Source: Myxococcales bacterium (GTDB lineage: Bacteria > Myxococcota > Myxococcia > Myxococcales > 40CM-4-68-19). Taken from it: a stretch of 35,239 nucleotides of DNA. The DNA lies in assembly GCA_020201435.1 (NCBI GenBank), contig JAIVGS010000008.1, positions 1-35,239 on the forward strand, written 5' to 3'. This document shows positions 9,176 to 17,480 of the stretch, in pieces. Positions within the stretch are counted from its first letter, which is position 1; every line of letters begins with the position of its first letter. Under the pieces are notes generated by a model. The model did not search any database, was not told the DNA's origin, and saw nothing but the letters and a program-made list of their open reading frames with translations. Made by a program: the position numbers and the translations under genes.

Positions 9176-10017
9176 ACCGCGGCCCTCCTGCGCGCCGGCG
9201 CGCGCCACAGCTCGCGATCGACGGCGCCGAGGACGGCCGGCAGGCGCCGCATCAGATCGCGCAGCTCGTCGGGAAGCAGCGCCTGCGCTCCGTCGCAGCG
9301 CGCTTCGGAGGGATGCGGATGCACCTCGACGAGCAGTCCGTCCGCGCCCGCCGCCGCGGCTGCGAGCGACAAGGGAATCACGAGCTCGCGCCGCCCGGAG
9401 GCGTGCGAGGGATCGACGATCACCGGCAGGTGGGTCCGCTGTTTCGCGAGCACGACGGCGCCGAGATCGAGCGTGTTCCTCGTCGCCGTCTCGAAGGTGC
9501 GGATGCCGCGCTCGCAGAGGATCACCTGATCATTGCCGCCGGCGAGCAGGTACTCGGCGGCGAGGAGCCACTCCTCGAACGTCGCCGCGAGGCCCCGCTT
9601 GAGCAGCACCGGCCGCTTCTGAAGAGACAGCGCCTTGAGCAGCGCCGAATTGTGCATGTTGCGCGCGCCGACCTGCAGGATCGCGACGCCCTCCAGCGCG
9701 TCTTCCGGTTCCATGATCTCGCTGACCGCCGCCAGACCGTTGCGGCCGGCCGCGTCGACGAGCATGCGCACGCCCGCCGCGCCGAGCCCCTGGAAGGCGT
9801 AGGGGCTGGTGCGCGGCTTGTAGGTTCCGCCGCGGAGCACCGGGCAGCCCGCCTGCGCGACGGCCGCCGCCACCTCCGCCATCTGCGCCGTGTCCTCGAC
9901 GGCGCAGGGACCGGCCATCACCACGAACGCGCGGCCACCTACGGCCAGGCCCGGACGGACCTCGACCTGCGTGCCTTCCGGCTTGCGCTCGCGGAGCACC
10001 AGGGTCGGTCCGGTCAT
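9172..10017 (-). CDS. aroF: 3-deoxy-7-phosphoheptulonate (DAHP) synthase, class I beta type
   Basis: A 281-residue enzyme condensing phosphoenolpyruvate and erythrose 4-phosphate, the entry step of the shikimate pathway. Signatures seen: AGPCAVED near residue 33, GGTYKPRTSPYAFQGLG near 65, QVGARNMHN near 115, LLKRG near 140, CERGIRTFE near 167, VDPSHASG near 200 and a metal-site EVHPHP near 232. The short form without an N-terminal regulatory extension matches the AroF/KDO8P-like class. The ATG at 10017 is chosen over a GTG two codons upstream because GAGG sits 5 bases before it and the GTG would lie inside that site. Its stop overlaps the ubiE start, so the two are likely co-transcribed. Standing divergent to menF, it would supply chorismate for isochorismate synthesis as well as for aromatic amino acids. 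Confidence 0.92.
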   Translation of the reverse strand: MTGPTLVLRERKPEGTQVEVRPGLAVGGRAFVVMAGPCAVEDTAQMAEVAAAVAQAGCPVLRGGTYKPRTSPYAFQGLGAAGVRMLVDAAGRNGLAAVSEIMEPEDALEGVAILQVGARNMHNSALLKALSLQKRPVLLKRGLAATFEEWLLAAEYLLAGGNDQVILCERGIRTFETATRNTLDLGAVVLAKQRTHLPVIVDPSHASGRRELVIPLSLAAAAAGADGLLVEVHPHPSEARCDGAQALLPDELRDLMRRLPAVLGAVDRELWRAPARRRAAV

Positions 10018-10117
10018 CGACACCTCACGTTCGAATCTGTTGCATCAGAGCTTTCAGAATGTTTTGAATCATGTGTGGTATAGCGGCCCCGGTGGAGACC
10101 GGCAAGCGGAGCGGCGC
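10018..10117. promoter_or_regulatory. Divergent aroF/menF control region
   Basis: A 100-base gap between the divergent starts, with a stretch at 10050-10083 clearly richer in A/T than the flanks. On the + strand TGGTATAGC (10076-10084) reads as an extended -10 (TGnTATAGC), which would put the transcript start near 10090 and leave a leader of about 28 bases to menF; GGAG at 10108-10111 is the menF ribosome site. No matching -35 is clear. A promoter for aroF on the other strand must be here as well but no convincing hexamer pair was found. Confidence 0.4.
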
Positions 10118-11329
10118 ATGGCGTTGGCGGAGACGACATCCCGACCGGAATTCGCCTCCGCCGAGGTCGCGGCGTACGACGCACCGGGCCATGCCGGGCT
10201 CGCCTGGGCGCACCCCGAGCAGCGGCTTTGGATGGCGGCATTCGGCGTGGCCGAGCGGCGCGAGGGACCGTCGCTGCGCTCCGTCCTCAGCGGGCTCGAG
10301 CCCCTCGACCTGCCCGACGGAGTGCCAGGGCCCTGGTTCGGTACGGTCGCGTTCGACGGCCGCGCATGGGACGGCTTCTCGCCGCTTCGATTCACGCTGC
10401 CGGCCCTGCTGCGTTGGAGTGACGGAGAGCGTCATTTCGCCGCTGCCTTCGGCCCGGGCGCGAGGGGCCGCCTCGACGATGCCCGGCTCGCGTCGGAGAA
10501 GCGCGTTGAGTCGGTTCGATACCGGGCGCACCGGGTGGCCCAATCGGGCGAGCGCGAGCGTTGGACGGCACTCGTCTCGCGCGCGCTGACTGCCATCGCC
10601 GCGGGCGCGCTGGAGAAAGTCGTCGTCGCTCGCGCGATCGATGTCGAGGCGGAAGGCCTGATCGACCCGGCCGCCCTCCTCGCCCGGCTCGAGGAGCGCT
10701 ATCCCGCCTGCCGCGCGTACCTCGTCCGCGGCGACGACGGCTCGGCGTTCGTCGGCGCGACGCCCGAGGTGCTCTGCCGGGTCGACGGCGATCTCGTCCG
10801 CACCGAAGCCCTCGCCGGCTCGTCGGATCCCGGCGGCGGTCCCGCGCTCCTCTCGAGCGGCAAGGACCTCCGCGAGCACCGCTGGGTCGTCGACCACATC
10901 GTCGGCGCCCTCTCCGGGCTCGCCCGCTCGGTGCAGCGCAAGCCTGAGCCCGGCCTGCGCCCGCTGGCGAACGTCGTCCACCTGCACACGCCGATCTCTG
11001 CCCGTCTCGCTCCCGGCCGCGGTGTCGCCGACGTCGCTGCCGCGCTGCATCCCACGCCCGCGGTCCTCGGCGTCCCGTCGGCCGCCGCCCGCCGCTTCCT
11101 CGCCGAGCACGAGGGACTCGAGCGCGGCCTCTACGCGGGCCTGGTGGGCTGGGTCGGGCCGGCCCGCTCCGAGCTCGCGGTGGCGCTCCGCTGCGCGTTG
11201 ATCCGCGGCAATCGCGCCCGGCTCTTCGTCGGCGCCGGCATCGTCGAGGGCTCGTCCGCCGCGCGCGAATGGGAAGAGACGGAGATGAAGGCGCGAGCGC
11301 TGCTCGACGCGCTTGGAGTCGCGCCGTGA
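10118..11329 (+). CDS. menF: Isochorismate synthase
   Basis: A 403-residue chorismate-utilising enzyme (ADC/MenF/EntC family) that turns chorismate into isochorismate, the first committed step of classical menaquinone synthesis. Family marks in the C-terminal half: ALEKVVVARA near residue 165 (the Lys is the general base of the family), FVGATPEVLCR near 210, TEALAGSSDPGG near 228, KDLREHRWVVDHI near 250 and GAGIVEGSSAAREWEETE at the end, where the acidic residues bind Mg2+. The N-terminal half is poorly conserved, as usual. The ATG at 10118 is preceded by GGAG at a 6-base gap and marks where similarity to the family begins; the open frame extends upstream across the promoter region without Met of good context. 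It is the first gene of the men operon and overlaps menD by GTGA. Confidence 0.92.
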   Translation: MALAETTSRPEFASAEVAAYDAPGHAGLAWAHPEQRLWMAAFGVAERREGPSLRSVLSGLEPLDLPDGVPGPWFGTVAFDGRAWDGFSPLRFTLPALLRWSDGERHFAAAFGPGARGRLDDARLASEKRVESVRYRAHRVAQSGERERWTALVSRALTAIAAGALEKVVVARAIDVEAEGLIDPAALLARLEERYPACRAYLVRGDDGSAFVGATPEVLCRVDGDLVRTEALAGSSDPGGGPALLSSGKDLREHRWVVDHIVGALSGLARSVQRKPEPGLRPLANVVHLHTPISARLAPGRGVADVAAALHPTPAVLGVPSAAARRFLAEHEGLERGLYAGLVGWVGPARSELAVALRCALIRGNRARLFVGAGIVEGSSAAREWEETEMKARALLDALGVAP

Positions 11330-12960
11330 AGCAGGCCCCGAACTTCAACGCCCTGTGGGCGCGGGCGCTGGTCGACGAGCTGGCTCGAGGCGGCGTGCGC
11401 GACGCCGTGATCGCTCCCGGTTCGCGCTCGGCCCCGCTCGCGCTCGCTTGCGCCGCGCGATTGCGCGCGCACACCGTCCTCGACGAGCGCAGCGCGGCGT
11501 TCTTCGCGCTCGGCGCGGCGAGAGCGTCAGGACGGCCGGTGGTCGTCGTGGCCACTTCCGGCAGCGCCGGTGCGCACTTCTTCCCGGCGATCCTCGAAGC
11601 CGAAGCGAGCGGCGTTCCGGTGATCGCGCTGACCGCCGACCGCCCGCCGGAGGTCCACGGCTGGGGCGCGCCGCAGACGATCGATCAGCGCGATCTTTTC
11701 GGTAAGCACGTCCGCTTCTTCGCTGACGTCGGTGTACCCGAACCCGCGACCCTTCCCCACCTGCGCGCCACCGTCGCGCGCGCCGTCGAGCACGATGGGC
11801 CAGTCCACCTCAACGCGCCGTTCCGCGAGCCGCTGGCGCCGGTCGTGCAGCCGCTTCCCGAAGACGTGCGCGACGAGCCGGCCGTGCGGCATCTGCGGGC
11901 GCGCGGCGTTCCCGACTTGACCGAAGTCGCGCGCGAGCTGTCGCGGCGTCCGCGGGTAGTGGTCGTCTCCGGCCCGCGCGATGCCGAGGACGGTCTGGCC
12001 GACGCCGTCAGCGCGCTCGGCTGCCCCGTCATCGCAGAATGCGCGTCACAAATTCGTAACGCGCGTTCTATCGCCCACGCCGACCTGATCCTGCGGAACG
12101 AGGCGTGGGCGGACGCGCTCCGGCCCGACGTAGTGATCCGCATCGGCGGCGGTTCGAGCAGCAAGGTCGTGCAGGCGTACGTCGAGCAGGCGCCGTATAC
12201 CGTCGTCCTGCACGAACGAGGAGAACCGATCGACCCCGCTCACCGTGCGTCGGTGATCGTCGAGGGCGATGCCGCCGCGATCTGCCGTGCGCTGGCCGGA
12301 CACACCGGACACGGGCTGCATCGGCTGTTCGCCGAAGCCGACGCGCGGGCGCGGGCGGCGCTCGAACGCGCGTTCGTCGACGCGCCGTTCGGCGAGCCTT
12401 TGATCGCGCGCGAAGCCGCCTTGGCGGCCGAGCAGCTCTATGTCTCGAGCAGCATGCCGGTGCGCGACGTCGATGCCTTCGCTTCCCGCTGCGGCCGAGT
12501 CCTCGCCAACCGCGGCGTCAACGGCATCGACGGCATCGTCTCGTCCGCGGCTGGAGCAGCGGCCGTCACCGGCAAGCGCACTCTCGCGCTCGTCGGCGAC
12601 GTCGCGCTGCTGCACGATCTCGGCGGGCTCGTCGCCGCCGCCCGGCTGAACGTCCCGCTCACGGTGCTCTGCGTGAACAACGACGGGGGCGGCATCTTCC
12701 ACTTCCTGCCCATCGCCGAATACCCGGAGCGATTCGAGCAGCTCTTTGGCACCCCGCACGGCCTGAACCTGGAGGGCGCGGCCCGGCTCTGCGGCGCCGA
12801 GTTCGTCCGGGCAGACGATCCGCGAGCGCTGCGCGGCGCGCTGCAGCGCCCGGCTGCGCTGCGGTTGATTGAAGCGCGCACCGATCGCGCGCGCAACGTC
12901 GAGCACCACCGCGCGCTGCAGCAGGCGGTGATCGCCGCGCTCGGGGAGCCGCCGCCGTGA
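11326..12960 (+). CDS. menD: SEPHCHC synthase (MenD)
   Basis: A 544-residue ThDP-dependent enzyme that adds the succinic semialdehyde unit from 2-oxoglutarate to isochorismate. It has the expected pyrimidine-binding N-terminus (IAPGSRSAPLALA near residue 30, LDERSAAFFALG near 52), TSGSAGAHFFPAILEA, LTADRPPE, and the C-terminal diphosphate-binding block GDVALLHDLGG near 423 with VNNDGGGIFHFLP near 448. The GTG at 11326 overlaps the menF stop (GTGA) and is served by GGAG at a 7-base gap; an upstream extension would lie inside menF. Length fits the family. Odd: around residues 239-249, in the weakly conserved middle domain, the run ASQIRNARS is encoded by a low-GC palindromic repeat (12041-12070) shared with ubiE and menE. 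Confidence 0.94.
   Translation: MKQAPNFNALWARALVDELARGGVRDAVIAPGSRSAPLALACAARLRAHTVLDERSAAFFALGAARASGRPVVVVATSGSAGAHFFPAILEAEASGVPVIALTADRPPEVHGWGAPQTIDQRDLFGKHVRFFADVGVPEPATLPHLRATVARAVEHDGPVHLNAPFREPLAPVVQPLPEDVRDEPAVRHLRARGVPDLTEVARELSRRPRVVVVSGPRDAEDGLADAVSALGCPVIAECASQIRNARSIAHADLILRNEAWADALRPDVVIRIGGGSSSKVVQAYVEQAPYTVVLHERGEPIDPAHRASVIVEGDAAAICRALAGHTGHGLHRLFAEADARARAALERAFVDAPFGEPLIAREAALAAEQLYVSSSMPVRDVDAFASRCGRVLANRGVNGIDGIVSSAAGAAAVTGKRTLALVGDVALLHDLGGLVAAARLNVPLTVLCVNNDGGGIFHFLPIAEYPERFEQLFGTPHGLNLEGAARLCGAEFVRADDPRALRGALQRPAALRLIEARTDRARNVEHHRALQQAVIAALGEPPP
12041..12070 (+). repeat. AACGCGCGTT palindromic element, copy in menD
   Basis: Thirty bases, GCGCGTCACAAATTCG followed by TAACGCGCGTTCTA, lie inside menD. 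The unit matches the ubiE copy in gene-strand reading over most of its length, including ACAA-TTC-TAACGCGCGTTCTA, and is read in the same phase (both proteins show Q-x-x-N-A-R-S). The two genes are not homologous, so the likeness is at DNA level. Confidence 0.7.
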
Positions 12961-13655
12961 GGACCGTCCTGCTTCACGGTTTCACCGGCGGAGCGACCTC
13001 GTTCGCGCACCTGCCGGTGGACGCGGTGACGCCGGAGCTGCCCGGGCACGGCTCGGCTCCGCCGGCGACCTCGTGGGAAGACGCGCTCGCCGAGCTGCAA
13101 AAGCTCCTCGATCCGGGTCCCGTCGTCCTCGGCGGCTACTCGATGGGCGCGCGCCTCGCGCTCGCCCTCGCGCTGCGGCGGCCGGAAAAGATCGCACGCC
13201 TTGTGCTGGCGAGCGGGACTGCCGGCATCGAGGATGAAACCGAGCGCGCAAGCCGAAGGGCCCAGGACGAAGAGCTCGCCCGGTTCATCGAGACCCACGA
13301 CATCGCCGCGTTCGTCGACCGTTGGCAGGCAAATGAAATCGTTTCATTGAAATCGTTTCAGGTGGAATCGTTTCAGCTGGAACGATTGCGCGCGCAACGA
13401 TTGCGGCATCAACCGGCGAAGCTGGCCGGCGCGCTGCGTCGTCTCGGATCCGGCGCGCAGCCGTCCTACTGGGACGACCTGCACCGCCTGTCGATGCCGG
13501 TCGTCCTCCTCGCCGGCGCCCGCGACCCGAAGTTCGCCGCCATCGCCGCCCGGATGCACGCCCGGCTGCGGTCGTCCGAGCTGCGCGTGGTCGAAGAGTG
13601 CGGCCACGTGATCCACGTCGAGAAACCGGAAGTCTTCACAGGAGCACTGCGATGA
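12957..13655 (+). CDS. menH: SHCHC synthase, alpha/beta hydrolase (MenH)
   Basis: A 232-residue alpha/beta-hydrolase that eliminates pyruvate from SEPHCHC to give SHCHC. The catalytic triad is visible: Ser in GGYSMGAR near residue 62, Asp in AGARDPKF near 188, and His in [12 protein letters not shown] near 217; HGFTGG near residue 7 is the oxyanion region and GSGAQPSYW near 163 is typical of MenH. The GTG at 12957 overlaps the menD stop (GTGA). It lies between menD and menB in the usual order of such operons. Odd: residues about 126-150 in the lid region are built from a tandem low-GC repeat (13334-13406) giving [17 protein letters not shown] and similar, where relatives have an unrelated sequence of about the same length. 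Confidence 0.88.
   Translation: MRTVLLHGFTGGATSFAHLPVDAVTPELPGHGSAPPATSWEDALAELQKLLDPGPVVLGGYSMGARLALALALRRPEKIARLVLASGTAGIEDETERASRRAQDEELARFIETHDIAAFVDRWQANEIVSLKSFQVESFQLERLRAQRLRHQPAKLAGALRRLGSGAQPSYWDDLHRLSMPVVLLAGARDPKFAAIAARMHARLRSSELRVVEECGHVIHVEKPEVFTGALR
13334..13406 (+). repeat. Tandem TGAAATCGTTTCA-type repeat inside menH
   Basis: Five consecutive units of 13-16 bases. Units 1 and 2 (13334-13346, 13348-13360) are identical TGAAATCGTTTCA, unit 3 (13361-13375) keeps GGAATCGTTTCA, and units 4 and 5 (13376-13406) drift to GGAACGATTGC and CAACGATTGC. Each early unit is itself a small inverted repeat (TGAAA/TTTCA around TCG). The patch is far lower in GC than the gene around it and is read through in frame. 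Confidence 0.75.
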
Positions 13656-14464
13656 AATGGAACCTGGTCAAGAAGTACGAGGACGTCATCTACGAGAAAG
13701 CCAACGGAATCGCCAAGATCACCATCAACCGGCCGGAGGTGCGCAACGCCTTCCGCCCGCAGACGCTGTTCGAGATGGAGAAGTGTTTTCATGACGCGCG
13801 TGATGATTCCGGAACGGGCGTTATAATTTTGACCGGCGCCGGCAACGAAGCGTTCTGCTCGGGCGGCGACCAGCGCATCCGCGGCGACCAGGGGTACGTC
13901 GGCAGCGACGGCGTCCCGCGCCTGAACGTCCTCGACCTGCAGAAGCAGATCCGCTCGCTGCCCAAGCCGGTGGTGGCGATGGTCGCGGGCTACGCCATCG
14001 GCGGCGGCCACGTCCTCCACGTCGTCTGCGACCTCACCATCGCCGCCCACAACGCGCGCTTCGGCCAGACCGGCCCCAAGGTGGGCAGCTTCGACGGCGG
14101 ATTCGGCTCCAGCACGCTGGCGAGCCTGGTCGGCCTCAAGAAAGCGAAAGAGATCTGGTTCCTCTGCCGCCAGTACGACGCGCAACAGGCGCTGCAGATG
14201 GGCCTCGTCAACGCCGTCGTGCCTCTCGACAAGCTCGAGGAGGAGACCGTCCGCTGGTGCGAGGAGATGCTGGCGATGAGCCCGATGGCGCTGCGGATGC
14301 TGAAGAGCAGCTTCAACGCCTGGCTCGACGGACAGGCCGGGATCCAGGAGCTGGCCGGCAACGCGACGATGCTCTTCTACATGACCGAGGAGGCGCAGGA
14401 AGGCCGCGACGCGTTCAAGCAGAAGCGGAAGCCCAACTTCGCTAAGTTCCCGAGGCGTCCGTGA
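13652..14464 (+). CDS. menB: 1,4-dihydroxy-2-naphthoyl-CoA synthase
   Basis: A 270-residue crotonase-family enzyme that closes the naphthalene ring from o-succinylbenzoyl-CoA. Seen: [12 protein letters not shown] near residue 24, the oxyanion-hole segment [15 protein letters not shown] near 68, [21 protein letters not shown] near 113, [18 protein letters not shown] near 137 and the C-terminal [13 protein letters not shown] that closes the active site in the family. The ATG at 13652 overlaps the menH stop (ATGA) and AGGAG sits 7 bases before it. Length and motifs are those of ordinary MenB. A short A/T-rich stretch at 13786-13833 faintly recalls the palindromic element of ubiE and menE, but here it encodes normally conserved residues. 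Confidence 0.95.
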   Translation: MKWNLVKKYEDVIYEKANGIAKITINRPEVRNAFRPQTLFEMEKCFHDARDDSGTGVIILTGAGNEAFCSGGDQRIRGDQGYVGSDGVPRLNVLDLQKQIRSLPKPVVAMVAGYAIGGGHVLHVVCDLTIAAHNARFGQTGPKVGSFDGGFGSSTLASLVGLKKAKEIWFLCRQYDAQQALQMGLVNAVVPLDKLEEETVRWCEEMLAMSPMALRMLKSSFNAWLDGQAGIQELAGNATMLFYMTEEAQEGRDAFKQKRKPNFAKFPRRP

Positions 14465-15342
14465 GTCCTCAAGCCTCAGGCCTCAGCCTTCAACCGGACT
14501 GGGGCGTGTGGTTGACGGCGGCGCGGCCGCGGACGCTCGCGGCGTCGGTCGCGCCGGTCGTGGTGGGGACGGCGATCGCCGCGAGCATCGACTCCTTCCG
14601 CCCGAGCGCGGCCCTGCTCGCGCTGTTCGGCTCGCTCTCGATCCAGATCGGCACCAACCTCGCGAACGACTATTCCGATTTCAAGCGCGGCGCGGACGCC
14701 GACCGCGTCGGCCCGCAGCGCGTGACACAGAGCGGGCTCGTCAAGCCGTCGACCGTCAAGAACGCCGCGCTCGCCGCGTTCGGCCTCGCGATGGTTTTCG
14801 GCCTCACCCTCGCCGTCCTCAGCGGCTGGCCGATCGTCGTCATCGGCATCGCCTCGATCGCCGCCGGCTGGCTGTACACCGGCGGCCCGTGGCCGCTCGG
14901 CTACCACGGCCTCGGCGACCTCTTCGTCTTCATCTTCTTCGGCCTCGTCGCGACCTGCGGCACCGTCTACGCCGAAGCGCTCGAGGTCCCTGCCCAGGCC
15001 TGGATCGCCGGCGCCGCGATGGGCGCGCTCTCGACCGCGATCCTCGTCGTCAACAACCTCCGCGACCGCGCGACCGACGCCCGCGTCGGCAAGAACACGC
15101 TCGCGGTGAAGATCGGCGCGCGCGCGACGCGGGTCGAGTACGTCGTCCTGCTGACGCTCGCGTTCGGCCTCGCCCTGGCCCTGAAAGGAAGGCCGTGGCC
15201 GCTGGTCGCGCTCCCGCTCGCGCTCCAGCCGCTGCGGCGCGTCCTTCGCTCCGACGGCGCCGCCTTGAACCCCGCGCTCGGCGAGACCGCCCGATTGCAG
15301 CTCGTCTTCGCCGCCCTCCTCGCCGTGGAGCTGTGGCGATGA
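14461..15342 (+). CDS. menA: 1,4-dihydroxy-2-naphthoate polyprenyltransferase
   Basis: A 293-residue integral membrane prenyltransferase of the UbiA family that attaches the polyprenyl tail to dihydroxynaphthoate, giving demethylmenaquinone. The two Asp-rich sites for Mg-prenyl diphosphate are seen: [11 protein letters not shown] near residue 69 and [16 protein letters not shown] near 198; [13 protein letters not shown] precedes the first. About eight hydrophobic helices can be traced, for example around residues 100-125, 130-150 and 235-260. The GTG at 14461 overlaps the menB stop as GTGA. The gene overlaps menC by ATGA downstream, so the membrane step is translated with the soluble steps. 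[15 protein letters not shown]-like sequence after the first site is typical of MenA rather than UbiA. Confidence 0.93.
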   Translation: MSPQASGLSLQPDWGVWLTAARPRTLAASVAPVVVGTAIAASIDSFRPSAALLALFGSLSIQIGTNLANDYSDFKRGADADRVGPQRVTQSGLVKPSTVKNAALAAFGLAMVFGLTLAVLSGWPIVVIGIASIAAGWLYTGGPWPLGYHGLGDLFVFIFFGLVATCGTVYAEALEVPAQAWIAGAAMGALSTAILVVNNLRDRATDARVGKNTLAVKIGARATRVEYVVLLTLAFGLALALKGRPWPLVALPLALQPLRRVLRSDGAALNPALGETARLQLVFAALLAVELWR

Positions 15343-16310
15343 TGCCGGCGCGCGCGCTCTCGGCGCTCGAGATCCGCCCGTACCGTCTGCGCCTCGCGAG
15401 GCCGCTGCGAACCGCCCGCGGCGTCGTCGAGCACCGCGACGGATTCGTGGTCCTCGCGCGCGACGGCAACCTCGTCGGCCGCGGAGAGGCCGCGCCGCTG
15501 TACGGGACCGAATCGCTCGCCGAATGCTTCGACGAGCTGCGAAAGGCGACGCTCGATTCGCTGCCGGCCGCGCCCGCCGCACGGCACGCCGTCGAGCAGG
15601 CGCTGTTCGACCTCAGCGCCCAGCGCCTCGGCGTCCCGCTCGCGCGCCTCCTCGACGCGCGCGCCGCGGAGAGCGTCGGCGTCAGCGCGCTGCTCTCGGC
15701 GGAGACAATGCCCGAGCTGGCGCGCGAGGCGCAGCGCGCTGCCGCCGAGGGCTATCGCACATTGAAGTTGAAGGTAGGACTGGCCAACGACTACGCCCGC
15801 GCGGCGGTGGTGCGCGACGCCGTCGGGCCGAACATGAAGCTGCGCGTCGACGCCAACGGCGCCTGGCGACGCGATGAGGCGCTGGAGCGGCTGCACGAGC
15901 TCGCGCCGCTCGACATCGAGCTCTGCGAACAGCCGACCGAAGACCTGGCCGGCCTCGAGACCGCGCCGATCACGATCGCCGCCGACGAGCTCGTCCCGCG
16001 CGACCCCGATGCGGCGCTCGATCGCGCACAGGTGATAGTGCTCAAGCCGATGCTGCTCGGCGGCCTCTTGCCGGCGCTGCGCCTCGGACGGAGGGCGCTC
16101 GAGCGCGGTCGTCAGATCGTCGTCACCACTTCCCTCGACGGCGCGATCGCGCGCGCCGGCGCAGCCCATCTTGCTGCCGCACTGCGTCAGACGGATCTCG
16201 CGGCAGGCCTCTCGACCGGACGGCTTCTCGCGGAGGACCTCTGCAGCGACACGCTCGCGCCGCGCGGAGGGTCGATCCGGATTCCCGACGCGCCGGGGCT
16301 CGGCCTGTGA
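15339..16310 (+). CDS. menC: o-Succinylbenzoate synthase
   Basis: A 323-residue enolase-superfamily enzyme that dehydrates SHCHC to o-succinylbenzoate. The catalytic layout is visible: YRTLKLKVG near residue 140 (KxK with the basic Lys), metal ligands in RVDANGAW near 168, ELCEQPTED near 194 and ADEL near 217, and the opposite Lys in VIVLKPMLLGG near 234. Further support is TTSLDGAIARAGAAHLAAAL near 263. Two ATG codons stand in tandem at 15339; the first overlaps the menA stop (ATGA) and GGAG lies 8 bases before it. It is shorter at the N-terminus than some MenC but keeps the capping domain. It is followed by menE with a GTGA overlap. Confidence 0.92.
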   Translation: MMPARALSALEIRPYRLRLARPLRTARGVVEHRDGFVVLARDGNLVGRGEAAPLYGTESLAECFDELRKATLDSLPAAPAARHAVEQALFDLSAQRLGVPLARLLDARAAESVGVSALLSAETMPELAREAQRAAAEGYRTLKLKVGLANDYARAAVVRDAVGPNMKLRVDANGAWRRDEALERLHELAPLDIELCEQPTEDLAGLETAPITIAADELVPRDPDAALDRAQVIVLKPMLLGGLLPALRLGRRALERGRQIVVTTSLDGAIARAGAAHLAAALRQTDLAAGLSTGRLLAEDLCSDTLAPRGGSIRIPDAPGLGL

Positions 16311-17467
16311 AGGTCGTCTTCCACGACGCGCGGCTCGACGTGCAGCCGCGAGCGACGGGCGAAAAGCGCATCGCCGTCGCGCAGGAGAACTCGCCGGAGC
16401 TCGTCGCGCTCGTCCTCGGCGCGCTCGAGAGCGGCGCCGAGATCGTCCTGCAGAATACGCGCGTTACAAATTTAGAACGCGCGTTACAACTCGCGTCGAT
16501 CGAGAGCATCCCGCCCGCCGGCGAGGCCGCGACCATCCTGTTCACCTCCGGTACGAGCGGCGCGCCGAAAGCCGCCCGCCTCGCACGCGACAACCACGAG
16601 GCCAGCGCGCGGGCCGCCATCGAGCTCCTCGGAATCGACCACACCTCGCGCTTCCTCTGCGCGATGCCGATGTTCCACGCCGGCGGACTCGCCATCGCGC
16701 TGCGCTGCTGGTTCGCGGGCGCGACGATGCTTTTGCACCAGCGATTCGACGCGCACGCCGTCGCCCGCGAGCTGGCGCAGGGAGCGACGCACGCGAGCCT
16801 GGTCGCCAGCACGCTCACGCGCGTACTCGACGCGTGCGAGAAATACCCCCCGACCGTGAAAGCCGTCCTCGTCGGCGGTGGGCCGGTGCCGAAAACCCTT
16901 CTGCAGCGGGCGCAGCGCGCCGGCCTGCCGGTCCTGCAGACGTACGGTCTCACCGAGACCGCTTCGATGGCCACCTGCGAGCGCCTGGGCGAGGCCGACG
17001 GCGCGACCGCAGGCCCGCCCATCCCCGGCATGCAAGTCCGCGTCAGCAAAGGAGAAATCGAGGTGCGCGGCCCGTCGGTCATGCGCGGCTACCTCGGCGC
17101 CAAACCGCGCGACGACTGGTTCCCGACCGGCGACCTCGGCGAGCTCGACGCGCGCGGCCGCCTGATCATCCACGCCCGCCGCACCGACCTGATCGTCAGC
17201 GGTGGAGAAAACGTCTACCCCGCCGAGGTCGAGGCCGCCCTGCTCGCCCATCCGCTCGTCCGGGAGGCCGCGGTCCTCCCCGCCCCCGACGAGCGCTGGG
17301 GCCAGGTCGGCGTCGCGTATGTCAGCACGACCGCCGCCGAGAGCGAGCTGCGCGCGTTCCTGCGCGATCGGATCGCGAAGTTCAAGGTCCCGGCGCGCTT
17401 CGTCGTCGTCCCGGAGCTGCCGCGCAACGCCGCTGGCAAGGTCGACCGCGCGCGGCTTCAGGGCTAA
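16307..17467 (+). CDS. menE: o-Succinylbenzoate-CoA ligase, short form
   Basis: A 386-residue adenylate-forming enzyme that activates o-succinylbenzoate to its CoA ester for MenB. Seen: P-loop motif ILFTSGTSGAPK near residue 80, QTYGLTETAS near 210, GDLGELDARGRL near 275, the hinge RRTDLIVSGGENVYP near 292 and the C-terminal catalytic Lys in RNAAGKVDRARL near 378. The P-loop motif lies only about 80 residues from the start, roughly half the usual distance, so the N-terminal subdomain is reduced. The GTG at 16307 overlaps the menC stop and no longer frame is available beyond menC. Residues about 50-63, just before the P-loop domain, come from two copies of the palindromic AACGCGCGTT element. 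Last gene of the men operon. Confidence 0.88.
   Translation: MKVVFHDARLDVQPRATGEKRIAVAQENSPELVALVLGALESGAEIVLQNTRVTNLERALQLASIESIPPAGEAATILFTSGTSGAPKAARLARDNHEASARAAIELLGIDHTSRFLCAMPMFHAGGLAIALRCWFAGATMLLHQRFDAHAVARELAQGATHASLVASTLTRVLDACEKYPPTVKAVLVGGGPVPKTLLQRAQRAGLPVLQTYGLTETASMATCERLGEADGATAGPPIPGMQVRVSKGEIEVRGPSVMRGYLGAKPRDDWFPTGDLGELDARGRLIIHARRTDLIVSGGENVYPAEVEAALLAHPLVREAAVLPAPDERWGQVGVAYVSTTAAESELRAFLRDRIAKFKVPARFVVVPELPRNAAGKVDRARLQG
16456..16495 (+). repeat. AACGCGCGTT palindromic element, double copy in menE
   Basis: Two units in tandem, ACGCGCGTTACAA (16457-16469) and AACGCGCGTTACAA (16476-16489), joined by ATTTAG and ending CTCGCG. Read on the other strand they give TTGTAACGCGCGTTCTAAA, matching the ubiE and menD copies. 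Here the element runs opposite to the gene direction and in another phase, encoding NTRVTNLERAL, and still has no stop codon. Confidence 0.7.
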
Positions 17468-17480
17468 CCGGCGCGGCAGG

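Noticed and set aside
9176-9208. Earlier GTG start of ubiE at 9208
   Set aside because: The GTG at 9175 has a strong AGGAGG at ideal spacing and the GTGA overlap seen at the other junctions.
13822-13827. Perfect TATAAT inside menB as an internal promoter
   Set aside because: No -35-like hexamer at 16-18 bases upstream, and the bases encode the conserved VIILTG strand of MenB. It may be chance or a trace of the palindromic element.
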